Of a DNA stretch of 44,199 nt, positions 8,314 to 16,685 are shown piece after piece. Source of the stretch: Bacteroidaceae bacterium (GTDB lineage Bacteria; Bacteroidota; Bacteroidia; Bacteroidales; Bacteroidaceae); NCBI GenBank assembly GCA_024398515.1, contig JAKSIZ010000018.1:1-44199 (forward strand). The letters are read 5' to 3'. The notes beneath the pieces are model-generated. The model saw only the letters and a list, made by a program, of their open reading frames with translations. It made no database searches and had not been told where the DNA came from. The translations under genes were made by a program, and so were the position numbers. How positions within the stretch are numbered: position 1 is the stretch's first letter; each line of letters begins with the position of its first letter.

Positions 8314-9465
8314 ATGGATTTACTCAATCACGAAAACATAGACCGTTCAACAGCGGAAGTAGAGTATCATCCGCTTAAACCATTTTTGCCCAAAGAATGC
8401 AAGGTGCTGTTTCTTGGCAGTTTCCCTCCTCAAAGGAAACGATGGTGCATGGATTTCTTCTACCCAAACTTCATCAATGACCACTGGAGGATTGAGGGGC
8501 AGATATTCTTTGACAACAAGAATTACTTCGTGGATGAGGAAAACAAGTCTTTCCGCTTGGAAGAGATTGTGCAGTTTCTTGAAGAGAAAGGCATAGGTTT
8601 CTTCGACACAGCAACAGCTGTTCATCGTCAGATAGACAATGCTTCGGACAAGTTTCTTGAAGTGATAGAAGAAACCGACATTGAAGGTTTGCTCACGCAA
8701 GTTCCCGAATGTCATACTATTGCCGTAACAGGTGAGAAGGCTGCTGAAACCATTTGCAGACACTTTGGCACCAACGAACAGCCAAAGGTCGGAACATACA
8801 TCACACTGCACTGCAAGAACCTCAAACGCGACATTCGACTATATCGTCTTCCGTCATCCTCCCGCGCCTACCCTCTCAAGCTCGATAAGAAAGCCGACGC
8901 GTATCGCAAGATGTTCGTTGAATGCGGCATCATGAATGACACCAATAATGAGCAAACCAAGCGACTTATATTTCGACGTTGGCAAGAAACAGATGCCAAT
9001 ACATTATATAAATATGCAAGCGATCCTGAAGTAGGTCCTCGTGCAGGCTGGGAACCACACAAGAGTGTGGAGGAAAGTCTGGAAACAATCCGAACTATCT
9101 TTGGAGGTGAAACCATGTGGGCAGTTGTGCTCAAGGACACCAATGAACCTATTGGCTGCATTGGCTATTTACCAAAGGGCACTACAAACATCGAAGTTGG
9201 CGAAAATGAGGTAGAAGTTGGTTACTGGATAGCACGCCCATACTGGAATCTGGGTATCTGCACCGAGGCTCTCACGTGGATGATAGATTATTGTTTTAAT
9301 GTAAAAGGGATAACTGCACTATGGTCAGATTTCTTCATCGATAATCCTGCTTCTGGCCGTGTCATGGAGAAATGTGGGTTCACCGATACTGGCATTGAAA
9401 CTTTATGTCCAGACCTATACGGAGGTGCTGACAGACTGGTGCGGATAAAGAAATTAGTACGATAA
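8314..9465 (+). CDS. Fusion: uracil-DNA-glycosylase-like domain + GNAT acetyltransferase
   Basis: A 383-residue protein in two parts. Residues about 20-205 resemble the mismatch/uracil-DNA glycosylase superfamily: VLFLGSFPP near residue 31 takes the place of the usual GxxPG loop, and LPSSSRAYP near 179 the place of the catalytic-loop serine motif. Residues about 215-383 are a RimJ/RimL-type GNAT acetyltransferase: RLIFRRWQETDANTLYKYA, VEVGYWIARPYWNLGICTEAL (acetyl-CoA loop, degenerate) and NPASGRVMEKCGF. The two parts are in one uninterrupted frame. An internal Met207 (8932) could serve as a separate start for the GNAT part. The role could be base excision with an accessory acetyltransferase. 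Activity of either half is unproven. Confidence 0.75.
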   Translation: MDLLNHENIDRSTAEVEYHPLKPFLPKECKVLFLGSFPPQRKRWCMDFFYPNFINDHWRIEGQIFFDNKNYFVDEENKSFRLEEIVQFLEEKGIGFFDTATAVHRQIDNASDKFLEVIEETDIEGLLTQVPECHTIAVTGEKAAETICRHFGTNEQPKVGTYITLHCKNLKRDIRLYRLPSSSRAYPLKLDKKADAYRKMFVECGIMNDTNNEQTKRLIFRRWQETDANTLYKYASDPEVGPRAGWEPHKSVEESLETIRTIFGGETMWAVVLKDTNEPIGCIGYLPKGTTNIEVGENEVEVGYWIARPYWNLGICTEALTWMIDYCFNVKGITALWSDFFIDNPASGRVMEKCGFTDTGIETLCPDLYGGADRLVRIKKLVR

Positions 9466-9483
9466 TTATGAAAGCAAAACTCA

Positions 9484-9565
9484 TTAAAGCCCTCTCCCTA
9501 CTCCCCATGGGAGAGTGACTTTAATCCTTCATCCCACCTTGGGAGGACAGAGGAGGCTTTTACTA
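9484..9565. repeat. GC-rich two-hairpin repeat, copy 1
   Basis: An element of about 80 bp with ends TTAAAGCC and GGCTTTT, shared with 23956-24039. It has two internal hairpins: CTCTCCC/GGGAGAG (9492-9515) and TCCC/GGGA around 9532-9544. It fills the 103-nt gap between convergent genes, ending 4 nt before the stop of the lytic transglycosylase gene, and could act as a bidirectional terminator. It is probably a dispersed non-autonomous element. Confidence 0.7.
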
Positions 9566-9568
9566 CCC

Positions 9569-10486
9569 CTACTCGTCTGCAGGAATGATTATCGTATATT
9601 TCTTGCGTGTTGGATTAGGAAGTGCGTCGGAACGTATCCATAGGTTGGCTCGGCGAAGGGCTACATACGGACAGTCGTTTTCTTTTGCAAAGGTGGCAAG
9701 GTCGCTGATTGGATAGTCAACGCTAAGTCGTATCTTAGGCAACCTGTACGGATAACGGTCGGTCTCCTCAAAGCGGAAGCCAAACGATGGCGGATTATCG
9801 AACAGCATCTTTGCCGACAGGAGACGGAACATGTAGCGCGACGTCTCCTCCACAAGCCATAGATCCATAGCGTTCTCAGCAAGTTGCCGGTCGAGTTGCC
9901 TTCCTATTCCACCCATACCGGCATTATAGGACGCGGCAGCGGTCATCCAGTTGCCAAACCTACGATGTGCTTTCTTGAGGTACTCGCACGCTGCCTCTGT
10001 TTCCAGTTCTATATTGTAACGTTCGTCAACGTATGGGCTTATCTCAAGTCCGTATTCGTTTGCAGTGACAGGCATGAACTGCCAAAGCCCTACTGCTCCT
10101 GCCCTCGAAGCTGCACCTGGATTGAGCGAACTTTCAATGACGGCAAGATATTTCAAGTCGTCGGGCACCCCGTGAGCACGAAGTATCGGCTCTATGCGGG
10201 GGAATATCTTACCTGCACGCCGCAATACAAGAAGTGTTGACATTTGGTTGTAAGTAAACGACATCAGTTCACGGTCGAGCCGTTCGATCTTGTCCTCACG
10301 GTCAAGTTTAACTTCTTCACCGGCAAACGTCAGGTTCTCTGGCACAAGCGGAGGTATGGGATAGAAGTCTGTCTGTTCTATCTCGTTTTCTGATGTTTTA
10401 GGTTTCTTTATTTGTATAATACAACTATGGCAAGCAAAGCACATTGCCAGGGTTGTGATAATTGTCAATAGTTGTTTTTTCGTCAT
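9569..10486 (-). CDS. Lytic transglycosylase, SLT family, lipoprotein-like
   Basis: A 305-residue peptidoglycan lytic transglycosylase of the MltD/Slt family-1 type, cleaving the MurNAc-GlcNAc bond with 1,6-anhydro product formation. The catalytic Glu is E118 in AVIESSLNPGAASRAGAVG, followed by GLWQFMPVTA and AAASYNAGMGGIGRQ. The N-terminus is a hydrophobic segment ending in cysteines (CFACHSC), so it is exported and may be lipidated. No LysM repeats are present, unlike full-length MltD. The start ATG overlaps the purD stop (TAATG), so it is translationally coupled to the purine genes; there is no obvious functional reason for that. Family assignment is firm. Confidence 0.9.
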   Translation of the reverse strand: MTKKQLLTIITTLAMCFACHSCIIQIKKPKTSENEIEQTDFYPIPPLVPENLTFAGEEVKLDREDKIERLDRELMSFTYNQMSTLLVLRRAGKIFPRIEPILRAHGVPDDLKYLAVIESSLNPGAASRAGAVGLWQFMPVTANEYGLEISPYVDERYNIELETEAACEYLKKAHRRFGNWMTAAASYNAGMGGIGRQLDRQLAENAMDLWLVEETSRYMFRLLSAKMLFDNPPSFGFRFEETDRYPYRLPKIRLSVDYPISDLATFAKENDCPYVALRRANLWIRSDALPNPTRKKYTIIIPADE

Positions 10487-11748
10487 TACTTAAATTTTAA
10501 TGCTTGGTGGGCAATGTCGTTGCGATAGAAGAGATTGTCGCACTCTATCTTAGAGATAGCAGAATAGACCTTCCTACGTGCATCAGCAACATCGTTGCCT
10601 GAACTTACTACCATCAATACCCGACCGCCATGGGTGTATGTCTTGCCATTGTTTGACGACGTTCCCATGTGATAGACGTATGCATCCTGCAGGTCGTCAA
10701 GTCCTTTTATCTCATAACCTTTTTCGTAACTGCCAGGGTATCCTTTCGATGCCATGACGGTGCCCATCGTTGTTTCCTTGCTCCATTCGGCAACTGGTTT
10801 TGCTTTACTGTCCTTATCTGCTGCCCATAAGAAGATTTCGGCAATGTCTGACTTCAGCAACGGCAATACAACTTCCGTCTCTGGGTCGCCGAAACGAGCG
10901 TTGAACTCAATTACCTTTATGCCTTGTGGCGTCTTCATCAATCCTCCATAGAGTACTCCTGTAAGAGGACATCCTTCGGTTACCATACCATCAACCGTGC
11001 GCTGCAGTATCTCTTTCTCAGCGTATGAAATGTCTTCATCTGATATAAACGGCAGATTAGTATAAGCCCCCATGCCACCAGTGTTCGGCCCTTTGTCGCC
11101 ATCGTATGCTCGCTTATGGTCTTGTGCCAAAGGCATTGGGATTATCTCGCTGCCCTTAACAAAGCACATGAACGAGAACTCCGGACCTGTGAGATATTCC
11201 TCAATGACTACCCTACCCTTTCCGAAACTCCCGTCGAGCAACATTGATTTCAACGCAGCATCAGCCTCTGCCATCGTCTCGGCAATGACTACACCCTTGC
11301 CGGCTGCCAATCCATCATACTTGAGAACGGTAGGAAGAGTGCCCGACTTGACGTATGCGAGTGCCTCGTCGTAGTTGTCAAAACTCTTGTATGCAGCTGT
11401 CGGCACGCCGTACTTGTCCATAATAACTTTTGCAAACTCCTTGCTCGACTCAATCATTGTTGCCGCCTTCGTGTGACCGAAAATCTTTAGTCCGGCTTCA
11501 CGGAAGGCATCAACAACACCCGCAGCAAGCGATGCTTCAGGTCCTACGACGGTAAGATCTATGTCGTTCTGCAATGCAAACGACTTCAATCCCTCCACAT
11601 CGCTGTCCTTGACGGCAACACATTCTGCCTGACGTGCTATGCCTGCATTGCCTGGGGCACAGTATATTTTCTCAACTTGTGGCGAACGGCTGAGAGCATC
11701 CACAATGGCATGCTCCCTTCCGCCACCGCCTATTACTAAACATTTCAT
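10486..11748 (-). CDS. purD: Phosphoribosylamine--glycine ligase (GAR synthetase)
   Basis: A 420-residue ATP-grasp enzyme that joins glycine to phosphoribosylamine (IMP pathway step 2). Seen are the N-terminal MKCLVIGGGGREHAI, the ATP-grasp entry LKYDGLAAGKGVV, the glycine-rich DGDKGPNTGGMGAY and the metal-binding EFNARFGDPETEVVLPLL. Length is normal. It is 5 nt after purH and shares one base with the transglycosylase start, so it is inside the polycistronic minus-strand unit. Confidence 0.97.
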   Translation of the reverse strand: MKCLVIGGGGREHAIVDALSRSPQVEKIYCAPGNAGIARQAECVAVKDSDVEGLKSFALQNDIDLTVVGPEASLAAGVVDAFREAGLKIFGHTKAATMIESSKEFAKVIMDKYGVPTAAYKSFDNYDEALAYVKSGTLPTVLKYDGLAAGKGVVIAETMAEADAALKSMLLDGSFGKGRVVIEEYLTGPEFSFMCFVKGSEIIPMPLAQDHKRAYDGDKGPNTGGMGAYTNLPFISDEDISYAEKEILQRTVDGMVTEGCPLTGVLYGGLMKTPQGIKVIEFNARFGDPETEVVLPLLKSDIAEIFLWAADKDSKAKPVAEWSKETTMGTVMASKGYPGSYEKGYEIKGLDDLQDAYVYHMGTSSNNGKTYTHGGRVLMVVSSGNDVADARRKVYSAISKIECDNLFYRNDIAHQALKFK

Positions 11749-11753
11749 CTCTT

Positions 11754-13286
11754 TTAGTGCTTAAAATGCCTTGTGCCAGTGAAGAGCATACAGATGCCAA
11801 GTTCGTTGGCTTTCTTGATACAATCCTCGTCGCGGATGCTTCCGCCTGGCTCAACTATCGTAGTTACTCCATATTTTGCTGCGAGTGCAACGGTGTCGTC
11901 GAACGGAAGGAAACCATCGGATGCCAGTATCAAACCTTCTGTGAAACCTGCTGCCTTTGCTTCGTTGAGTGCTATTTCGGCAGAGCCTACGCGGTTCATC
12001 TGACCAGCACCAACGCCAAGAGTATGTCCATCCTTCGCTACAACGATTGCATTCGACTTCACATGCTTGACGATGTTCCAGCCAAACTGTATGTCGTCCA
12101 TCAATGCTGCGTCTGGTTTTGTCTCTGTTACGCACATTTCCTGAGTTATCTGCACGTTCTTAGTGTCGAGTTGTTGCACGAGCAATCCCCCATTAACGCT
12201 CACGTATTGATTGTGTGCAGCGGTGTCTTCGCTCATATCAACCTTCATTACGCGCAGATTTTTCTTCGTTGACAGTATTTCCATTGCCTCTGGAGTATAG
12301 GAAGGAGCCATGACAATCTCAAGGAAGATTGGTTTCATTCCCTGTGCAACTTCCTTCGTAACTTCACGATTGCAAGCAACAATGCCACCATAAATGCTGA
12401 CCTTATCACTTTCGTATGCCTTCTGCCAAGCCTCTTCGATAGTCTCGCCGATGGCTGCGCCACATGGATTCATGTGCTTCAGTGCCACGCAGAATGGTTG
12501 TTTGAAGTCGCGGACGATGTTAAGTGCGGCATTTGCATCCTGTATATTATTATATGAAAGTTCCTTTCCCTGGAGTTGTTCTGCCGTTGCAAGTGAGAAT
12601 GGCACTGCTTCAAGTGCTTTATAGAACTTTGCTGTCTGGTGAGGATTCTCGCCATAACGCAGACCTTGCTTCACGTCAAATTCAAGGAAAAGTTTCTCAG
12701 AAAGCTCTGCCTGCTTGCGCATGTAGGTTGCAATGCACATGTCATATTCAGCAGTATGAGTGTAAGCCTTGGCTGAAAGCTGCAATCGAGTTGCCTTCGA
12801 CGTGTTGCCGTTTGCCTTGATTTCTTCGAGAATCATGCCGTAATCGTCCGGATTGCACACTACAGTCACGTCGTTCCAGTTCTTTGCTGCACTGCGAAGC
12901 ATTGAAGGACCACCTATGTCGATGTTCTCAATAGCATCTGCCATCTCCACGCCTTCCTTTGATATTGTCTGTTTGAATGGGTAAAGATTTACGCAAACCA
13001 TGTCGATAAACTCGATGCCATTGTCTTTCAATGCCTGAAGATGTGACGGTTCGTCGCGGCGTGCGAGCAGTGCACCGTGTACTTTCGGGTGTAATGTTTT
13101 CACTCTGCCATCGCAAATCTCAGGGAAACCCGTGACTTCGCTGATGCCGATTGTCTTTACTCCCGACTGCTCAAGAAGTTTCTGAGTGCCGCCAGTAGCA
13201 ATAATTTCCCACCCACAAGACTGCAATCCTTGCACGAATTCTACGAGTCCTGTCTTGTCGCTAACGCTTACTAATGCTCTTTTCAT
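11754..13286 (-). CDS. purH: Bifunctional AICAR transformylase / IMP cyclohydrolase
   Basis: A 510-residue bifunctional enzyme for the last two steps of IMP synthesis. The N-terminal cyclohydrolase (MGS-like) part shows ALVSVSDKTGLVEF, TGGTQKLL, GRVKTLHPKVHGALLARRD and NLYPF. The C-terminal transformylase part shows YGENPHQTA and the catalytic Lys-His in VALKHMNPCGAA, then SDGFLPFDDTV and EPGGSIRDEDCI. Full length for the family. It lies between purM (19 nt upstream) and purD (5 nt downstream). Confidence 0.97.
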   Translation of the reverse strand: MKRALVSVSDKTGLVEFVQGLQSCGWEIIATGGTQKLLEQSGVKTIGISEVTGFPEICDGRVKTLHPKVHGALLARRDEPSHLQALKDNGIEFIDMVCVNLYPFKQTISKEGVEMADAIENIDIGGPSMLRSAAKNWNDVTVVCNPDDYGMILEEIKANGNTSKATRLQLSAKAYTHTAEYDMCIATYMRKQAELSEKLFLEFDVKQGLRYGENPHQTAKFYKALEAVPFSLATAEQLQGKELSYNNIQDANAALNIVRDFKQPFCVALKHMNPCGAAIGETIEEAWQKAYESDKVSIYGGIVACNREVTKEVAQGMKPIFLEIVMAPSYTPEAMEILSTKKNLRVMKVDMSEDTAAHNQYVSVNGGLLVQQLDTKNVQITQEMCVTETKPDAALMDDIQFGWNIVKHVKSNAIVVAKDGHTLGVGAGQMNRVGSAEIALNEAKAAGFTEGLILASDGFLPFDDTVALAAKYGVTTIVEPGGSIRDEDCIKKANELGICMLFTGTRHFKH

Positions 13287-13305
13287 GTTGTTTTGATTAA
13301 GAAAT

Positions 13306-14310
13306 TTATTTGATTACTACATTGTTTTCTCCCTTTACGACCTTGCCAATGATGCTTGCCTTTTCGCCATGCGAGGCAAGGATTTCCATTGCACGTGGTG
13401 CTTCCTCGGCTGGTACGACCACTACCATGCCTATTCCCATATTGAAGATATTGAACATTTCACGGTGTGGAACGCCGCCTTTCTCCTCAAGGAATTTGAA
13501 TACCGGCAGTATTTCCCATGTGCCTTCTTCGATTTCTACTGCCTGACCTTCCTTCAAGACGCGCGGAATGTTCTCGTCGAAACCGCCTCCGGTAATGTGA
13601 CAGATGGCATGAACGTCGCATTGGCGTATCACGTCCAACACTTGTTTCACGTAAATCTTTGTAGGTGTCAACAGCCATTCGAGCGTTTCTTTGTCGTTCA
13701 TCAGATTGTTGTCTGCCAAGATTTTACGCACAAGACTGAAGCCATTGCTATGTACTCCCGACGATGCTATGCCTACGAGTACGTCGCCTTCAGCCACCTT
13801 GCTGCCGTCGATGAGCTTTGACTTCTCTACCACTCCCGTTGTATATCCGGCAATATCATACTCACCACCAGCATACATGCCAGGCATTTCGGCTGTCTCG
13901 CCGCCTACAAGTGCGCATCCGGCTTGCCTACAACCTTCGGCAACGCCTTTTACTATTGCCTCAACCTTTGCAGGTATGTTGTGTCCGATAGCAACATAGT
14001 CGAGGAAGATGAGTGGTTCGGCACCCTGTGCAAGCACATCGTTCACGCACATTGCAACGGCATCAATGCCGATGGTATCGTGTTTGTCGAGTGCAAATGC
14101 GAGTTTAAGTTTTGTGCCAACTCCGTCGGTCCCACTGACGAGTACAGGTTCCTTGACGTTCAACGCACTGAGGTCGAACATTCCGCCAAACGAGCCTATG
14201 CCTCCCATGCTGCCTTTTCGTTCGGTCGATTTCACGTGTTGTTTGATTCGGCTCACCACTTCGTAACCTGCTTCGAGGTTCACGCCAGCCTTTTCGTAAC
14301 TTACTGCCAT
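13306..14310 (-). CDS. purM: Phosphoribosylformylglycinamidine cyclo-ligase (AIR synthetase)
   Basis: A 334-residue AIRS-fold enzyme converting FGAM to AIR with ATP. Motifs are [25 protein letters not shown] (nucleotide loop), [31 protein letters not shown] and [15 protein letters not shown]. Complete. It is separated from the upstream PurF-like gene by 216 nt that contain triple-palindrome element B, so expression may be reset there, although no TAnnTTTG promoter was found in that gap. Confidence 0.97.
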   Translation of the reverse strand: MAVSYEKAGVNLEAGYEVVSRIKQHVKSTERKGSMGGIGSFGGMFDLSALNVKEPVLVSGTDGVGTKLKLAFALDKHDTIGIDAVAMCVNDVLAQGAEPLIFLDYVAIGHNIPAKVEAIVKGVAEGCRQAGCALVGGETAEMPGMYAGGEYDIAGYTTGVVEKSKLIDGSKVAEGDVLVGIASSGVHSNGFSLVRKILADNNLMNDKETLEWLLTPTKIYVKQVLDVIRQCDVHAICHITGGGFDENIPRVLKEGQAVEIEEGTWEILPVFKFLEEKGGVPHREMFNIFNMGIGMVVVVPAEEAPRAMEILASHGEKASIIGKVVKGENNVVIK

Positions 14311-14362
14311 TGTATTGTTTTTATTATTTATGTTTATACTCTTTCGTTATCGTTCTATTGAT

Positions 14363-14507
14363 TGAACGTTAAGACTTTTTTAGGTGAACGCTTAAACCTC
14401 CGGAAAACTGTAGCAGTTTTGGATCGAAAACTGTAGCAGTTTTGACTTGAAAACTGTAGCAGTTTTCTTCGGAGTTAAAAGGTCGTGCCAAGAAAGCCAT
14501 ACGTTCA
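14363..14507. repeat. Triple-palindrome element B
   Basis: Three copies of the 17-bp palindrome AAAACTG-TAG-CAGTTTT at 14404-14420, 14427-14443 and 14450-14466 (period 23; spacers GGATCG and GACTTG). The inverted arms run from TGAACG (14363) to CGTTCA (14507). The inner arm ends TTAAACCTCCG and CGGAGTTAA can pair, so the three small hairpins would sit on one long stem. It fills most of the 216-nt gap between the PurF-like gene and purM; nothing else is seen in the gap. Confidence 0.9.
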
Positions 14508-14526
14508 TGTCAAAAAAAAATTACGT

Positions 14527-15921
14527 TCAGTTCACGTCATCATCAACGTCGAGGTCGTTGTGATTGTATAAGACGGTTGGGTATTCACCCGTGAAACATG
14601 CAAGGCAAAGTTCGGAGCATCCGAAAGTCGATGCCGTTGTTGATTCAGGCGAGAGATAGCCGAGTGAGTCGGCTTGAATGCACTCACATGCCTCTTCGAG
14701 CGTACGGTTCGAACACAACAGCTCCTCGTAAGTCGAAGTGTCAACGCCGTAGAAGCACGGATGTTTCATCATAGGGCTTGCAATTCTTACGTGTACTTCC
14801 TTTGCCCCAGCATCGCGAAGCAGTTTCACTATCTGAAGGCTCGTGGTTCCGCGAACTATCGAGTCGTCGATAAGTGCAATTCGTTTGCCCTTGACAATGC
14901 TGCGAAGGGCAGAGAGTTTTAGCTTCACACCACGCTCACGCATCTTTTGTGTAGGCTGAATGAACGTGCGGCCTACGTAACGGTTCTTTATCAATCCCAT
15001 CTCGTAAGGCAGTCCACTCTCCTCGGCATAACCCATTGCAGCACTCAGGCTTGAGTCAGGAACGCCCACAACAATATCGGCGTCGGCAGGACATTCACGG
15101 AACAATCTTCGTCCGGCTTCCTTTCGGAAAGCATGGACATTGCAGCCATCAATGTCGCTGTCAGGGCGTGCAAGGTAGATGTATTCCATTGCACAGAGCT
15201 TGCGACGATGGAACTGTGAGTACTTTCTGCTGCGCAATCCCTTTTCGTCAATGGTAACAATCTCGCCAGGTTCAACGTCGCGCACGAACTCTGCACCAGC
15301 CAAATCGAACGAGCAACTCTCACTACTTACCACCCAAGCATCGCCGAGTTTGCCTATTGCAAGCGGTTTGATGCCGTATTTATCGCGGCAAGCATAGATG
15401 CGGTTCTTGGTCATTATGAGGAATGCAAAGCCGCCTTCCATCATGTTCAATGCGTCGATGATGGTGAAAATACGTGGCTCGTTGCCGTCTTTTTTGATTA
15501 GATGAGCTAAGAGTTCACTCTCGTTTCCCGTCTGCAAGAGGTTGCCTTTGTTCTCAAGATAGTCAGTAATCTGCGCCGAATTAACCAGACTTCCGTCACA
15601 TGCAACGGCAAAATCGCCCGTGCGATGACGGAAATAAAGCGGTTGCACATCGTTCAGACTGGCATTGCCGGAGGCACGAAGTCCCTTGCCTGAACTGGTG
15701 TATCGAACATTTCCAAGCCCCATGTTGCCTGTCAATGTAGCAAGGTTGTCCTTGTTGAATATGTCGCTTATAAGCCCCTTACCGCTCAATCTGTGCCCTT
15801 CACCGTTGCCATTGAAGGTAACGATGCCCGCACCTTCCTGCCCTCTATGCTGTATGGCATGAAGTCCATAGTATATTACCTGCGCAGCATGTGGAGTACC
15901 ATAAACACCAAATACACTCAT
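14527..15921 (-). CDS. PurF-like amidophosphoribosyltransferase lacking glutaminase residues
   Basis: A 464-residue protein that aligns by eye along its whole length with Bacillus-type PurF, which makes phosphoribosylamine from PRPP and glutamine. The phosphoribosyltransferase half is intact: PRPP loop ALIDDSIVRGTTS (about 349-361), and iron-sulphur-type cysteines C243, C389, C435 and C439/C442. The N-terminal glutaminase half is not. The family starts (M)CGVFG, but here it is MSVFG with no Cys nucleophile, and an in-frame TAG nine codons upstream leaves no room for a propeptide. The Asn of the NGNLVN motif is Asp109, and the Asp of the SSDTE motif is Glu134; Arg73 is kept. It may be an ammonia-dependent enzyme, a regulatory paralog, or have a new role. 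It is next to a divergent purC paralog. Confidence 0.85.
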   Translation of the reverse strand: MSVFGVYGTPHAAQVIYYGLHAIQHRGQEGAGIVTFNGNGEGHRLSGKGLISDIFNKDNLATLTGNMGLGNVRYTSSGKGLRASGNASLNDVQPLYFRHRTGDFAVACDGSLVNSAQITDYLENKGNLLQTGNESELLAHLIKKDGNEPRIFTIIDALNMMEGGFAFLIMTKNRIYACRDKYGIKPLAIGKLGDAWVVSSESCSFDLAGAEFVRDVEPGEIVTIDEKGLRSRKYSQFHRRKLCAMEYIYLARPDSDIDGCNVHAFRKEAGRRLFRECPADADIVVGVPDSSLSAAMGYAEESGLPYEMGLIKNRYVGRTFIQPTQKMRERGVKLKLSALRSIVKGKRIALIDDSIVRGTTSLQIVKLLRDAGAKEVHVRIASPMMKHPCFYGVDTSTYEELLCSNRTLEEACECIQADSLGYLSPESTTASTFGCSELCLACFTGEYPTVLYNHNDLDVDDDVN

Positions 15922-15954
15922 TTTTTGTTTTGCTATTTGATTATTTAACTAATT

Positions 15955-16683
15955 TCAACCCTCGTCGGACTCGCAAATACCGCTTAATCGCCTGCACACT
16001 TCCATATAAGAAACCAGCACATCACTCATGTCGTGACGGAAACGATCCTTGTCCAACTTGTTTCCTGTGGCTGCATCCCAGAAGCGACAAGTGTCAGGAC
16101 TTATCTCGTCGCTGATGATTATGTTACCTTCTGAGTCACGTCCGAACTCAAGTTTAAGGTCAACGAGTTCCATTCCAGCCTTCATGCAAAGGTCGGAAAG
16201 CAGTTGGTTCACCTGACGTGACACCTTATATATATAGGACAATTCGTCGTAAGTGACGTGTCCAAGCGCTACTGCATGGTGGTCGTTGATGAGAGGATTG
16301 CCTAAGGATTTGTCGTTCAGATAGAGGTCGAGCACAAGAATTGGCAGCTTTGTGCCGTCTTCCATACGGAAACGATGCGCCATATCGCCTGCCACACGGT
16401 TACGTGCCACGAGTTCGAGAGGTATGATTTCAATCTTCTTACACAAGAGTTCGCGGTCGTCAACCTGACGGATGAAGTGAGTTTTCACGCCAGCATTGGC
16501 AAGATATCCGAATATTAACGCCGATATTTTGCATGTCATGATGCCCTTCTTGATGATTTTTGCACGTTTCACATTGCTGTAGCAAGTGATTGCATCGGTG
16601 AAGTGCATCAAAACCTCTTGAGGATTTTCAGTTGCATAAATCTTCTTCTCGTTGCCGTTGAAGATAATTTCTTTCTTTTCCAC
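15955..16683 (-). CDS. Divergent SAICAR synthetase (PurC) paralog
   Basis: A 242-residue PurC-fold protein. PurC joins aspartate to CAIR with ATP. The C-terminal half is canonical (LVDLKLEFGRDSEG, SDEISPDTCRFWD, LDKDRFRHDM). Some N-terminal motif residues differ from family norms. The usual GKxKxxY is GNEKKIY (Lys to Asn11). The DxTAFNG-type loop reads DAITCYSNVK. The usual RNxAAGS reads RNRVAGD, with Asp100 where the phosphate-binding Ser sits. A second PurC of a different subtype, with those residues conserved, is at 20634-21314. It is 2 nt after the PurQ-like gene and 33 nt before the PurF-like gene. It could be a SAICAR synthetase with altered residues or a changed function. Confidence 0.75.
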   Translation of the reverse strand: MEKKEIIFNGNEKKIYATENPQEVLMHFTDAITCYSNVKRAKIIKKGIMTCKISALIFGYLANAGVKTHFIRQVDDRELLCKKIEIIPLELVARNRVAGDMAHRFRMEDGTKLPILVLDLYLNDKSLGNPLINDHHAVALGHVTYDELSYIYKVSRQVNQLLSDLCMKAGMELVDLKLEFGRDSEGNIIISDEISPDTCRFWDAATGNKLDKDRFRHDMSDVLVSYMEVCRRLSGICESDEG

Positions 16684-16685
16684 TG

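Noticed and set aside
14404-14466. Simple tandem Rho-independent terminators
   Set aside because: The hairpins are 7 bp, AT-rich and tripled, sit on long inverted arms, and occur in several gene orientations; termination alone does not explain the design.
15921-15960. A misplaced start hiding the PurF catalytic Cys
   Set aside because: The nine codons between the in-frame TAG and the ATG contain no Cys, so the Cys is truly absent from this frame.
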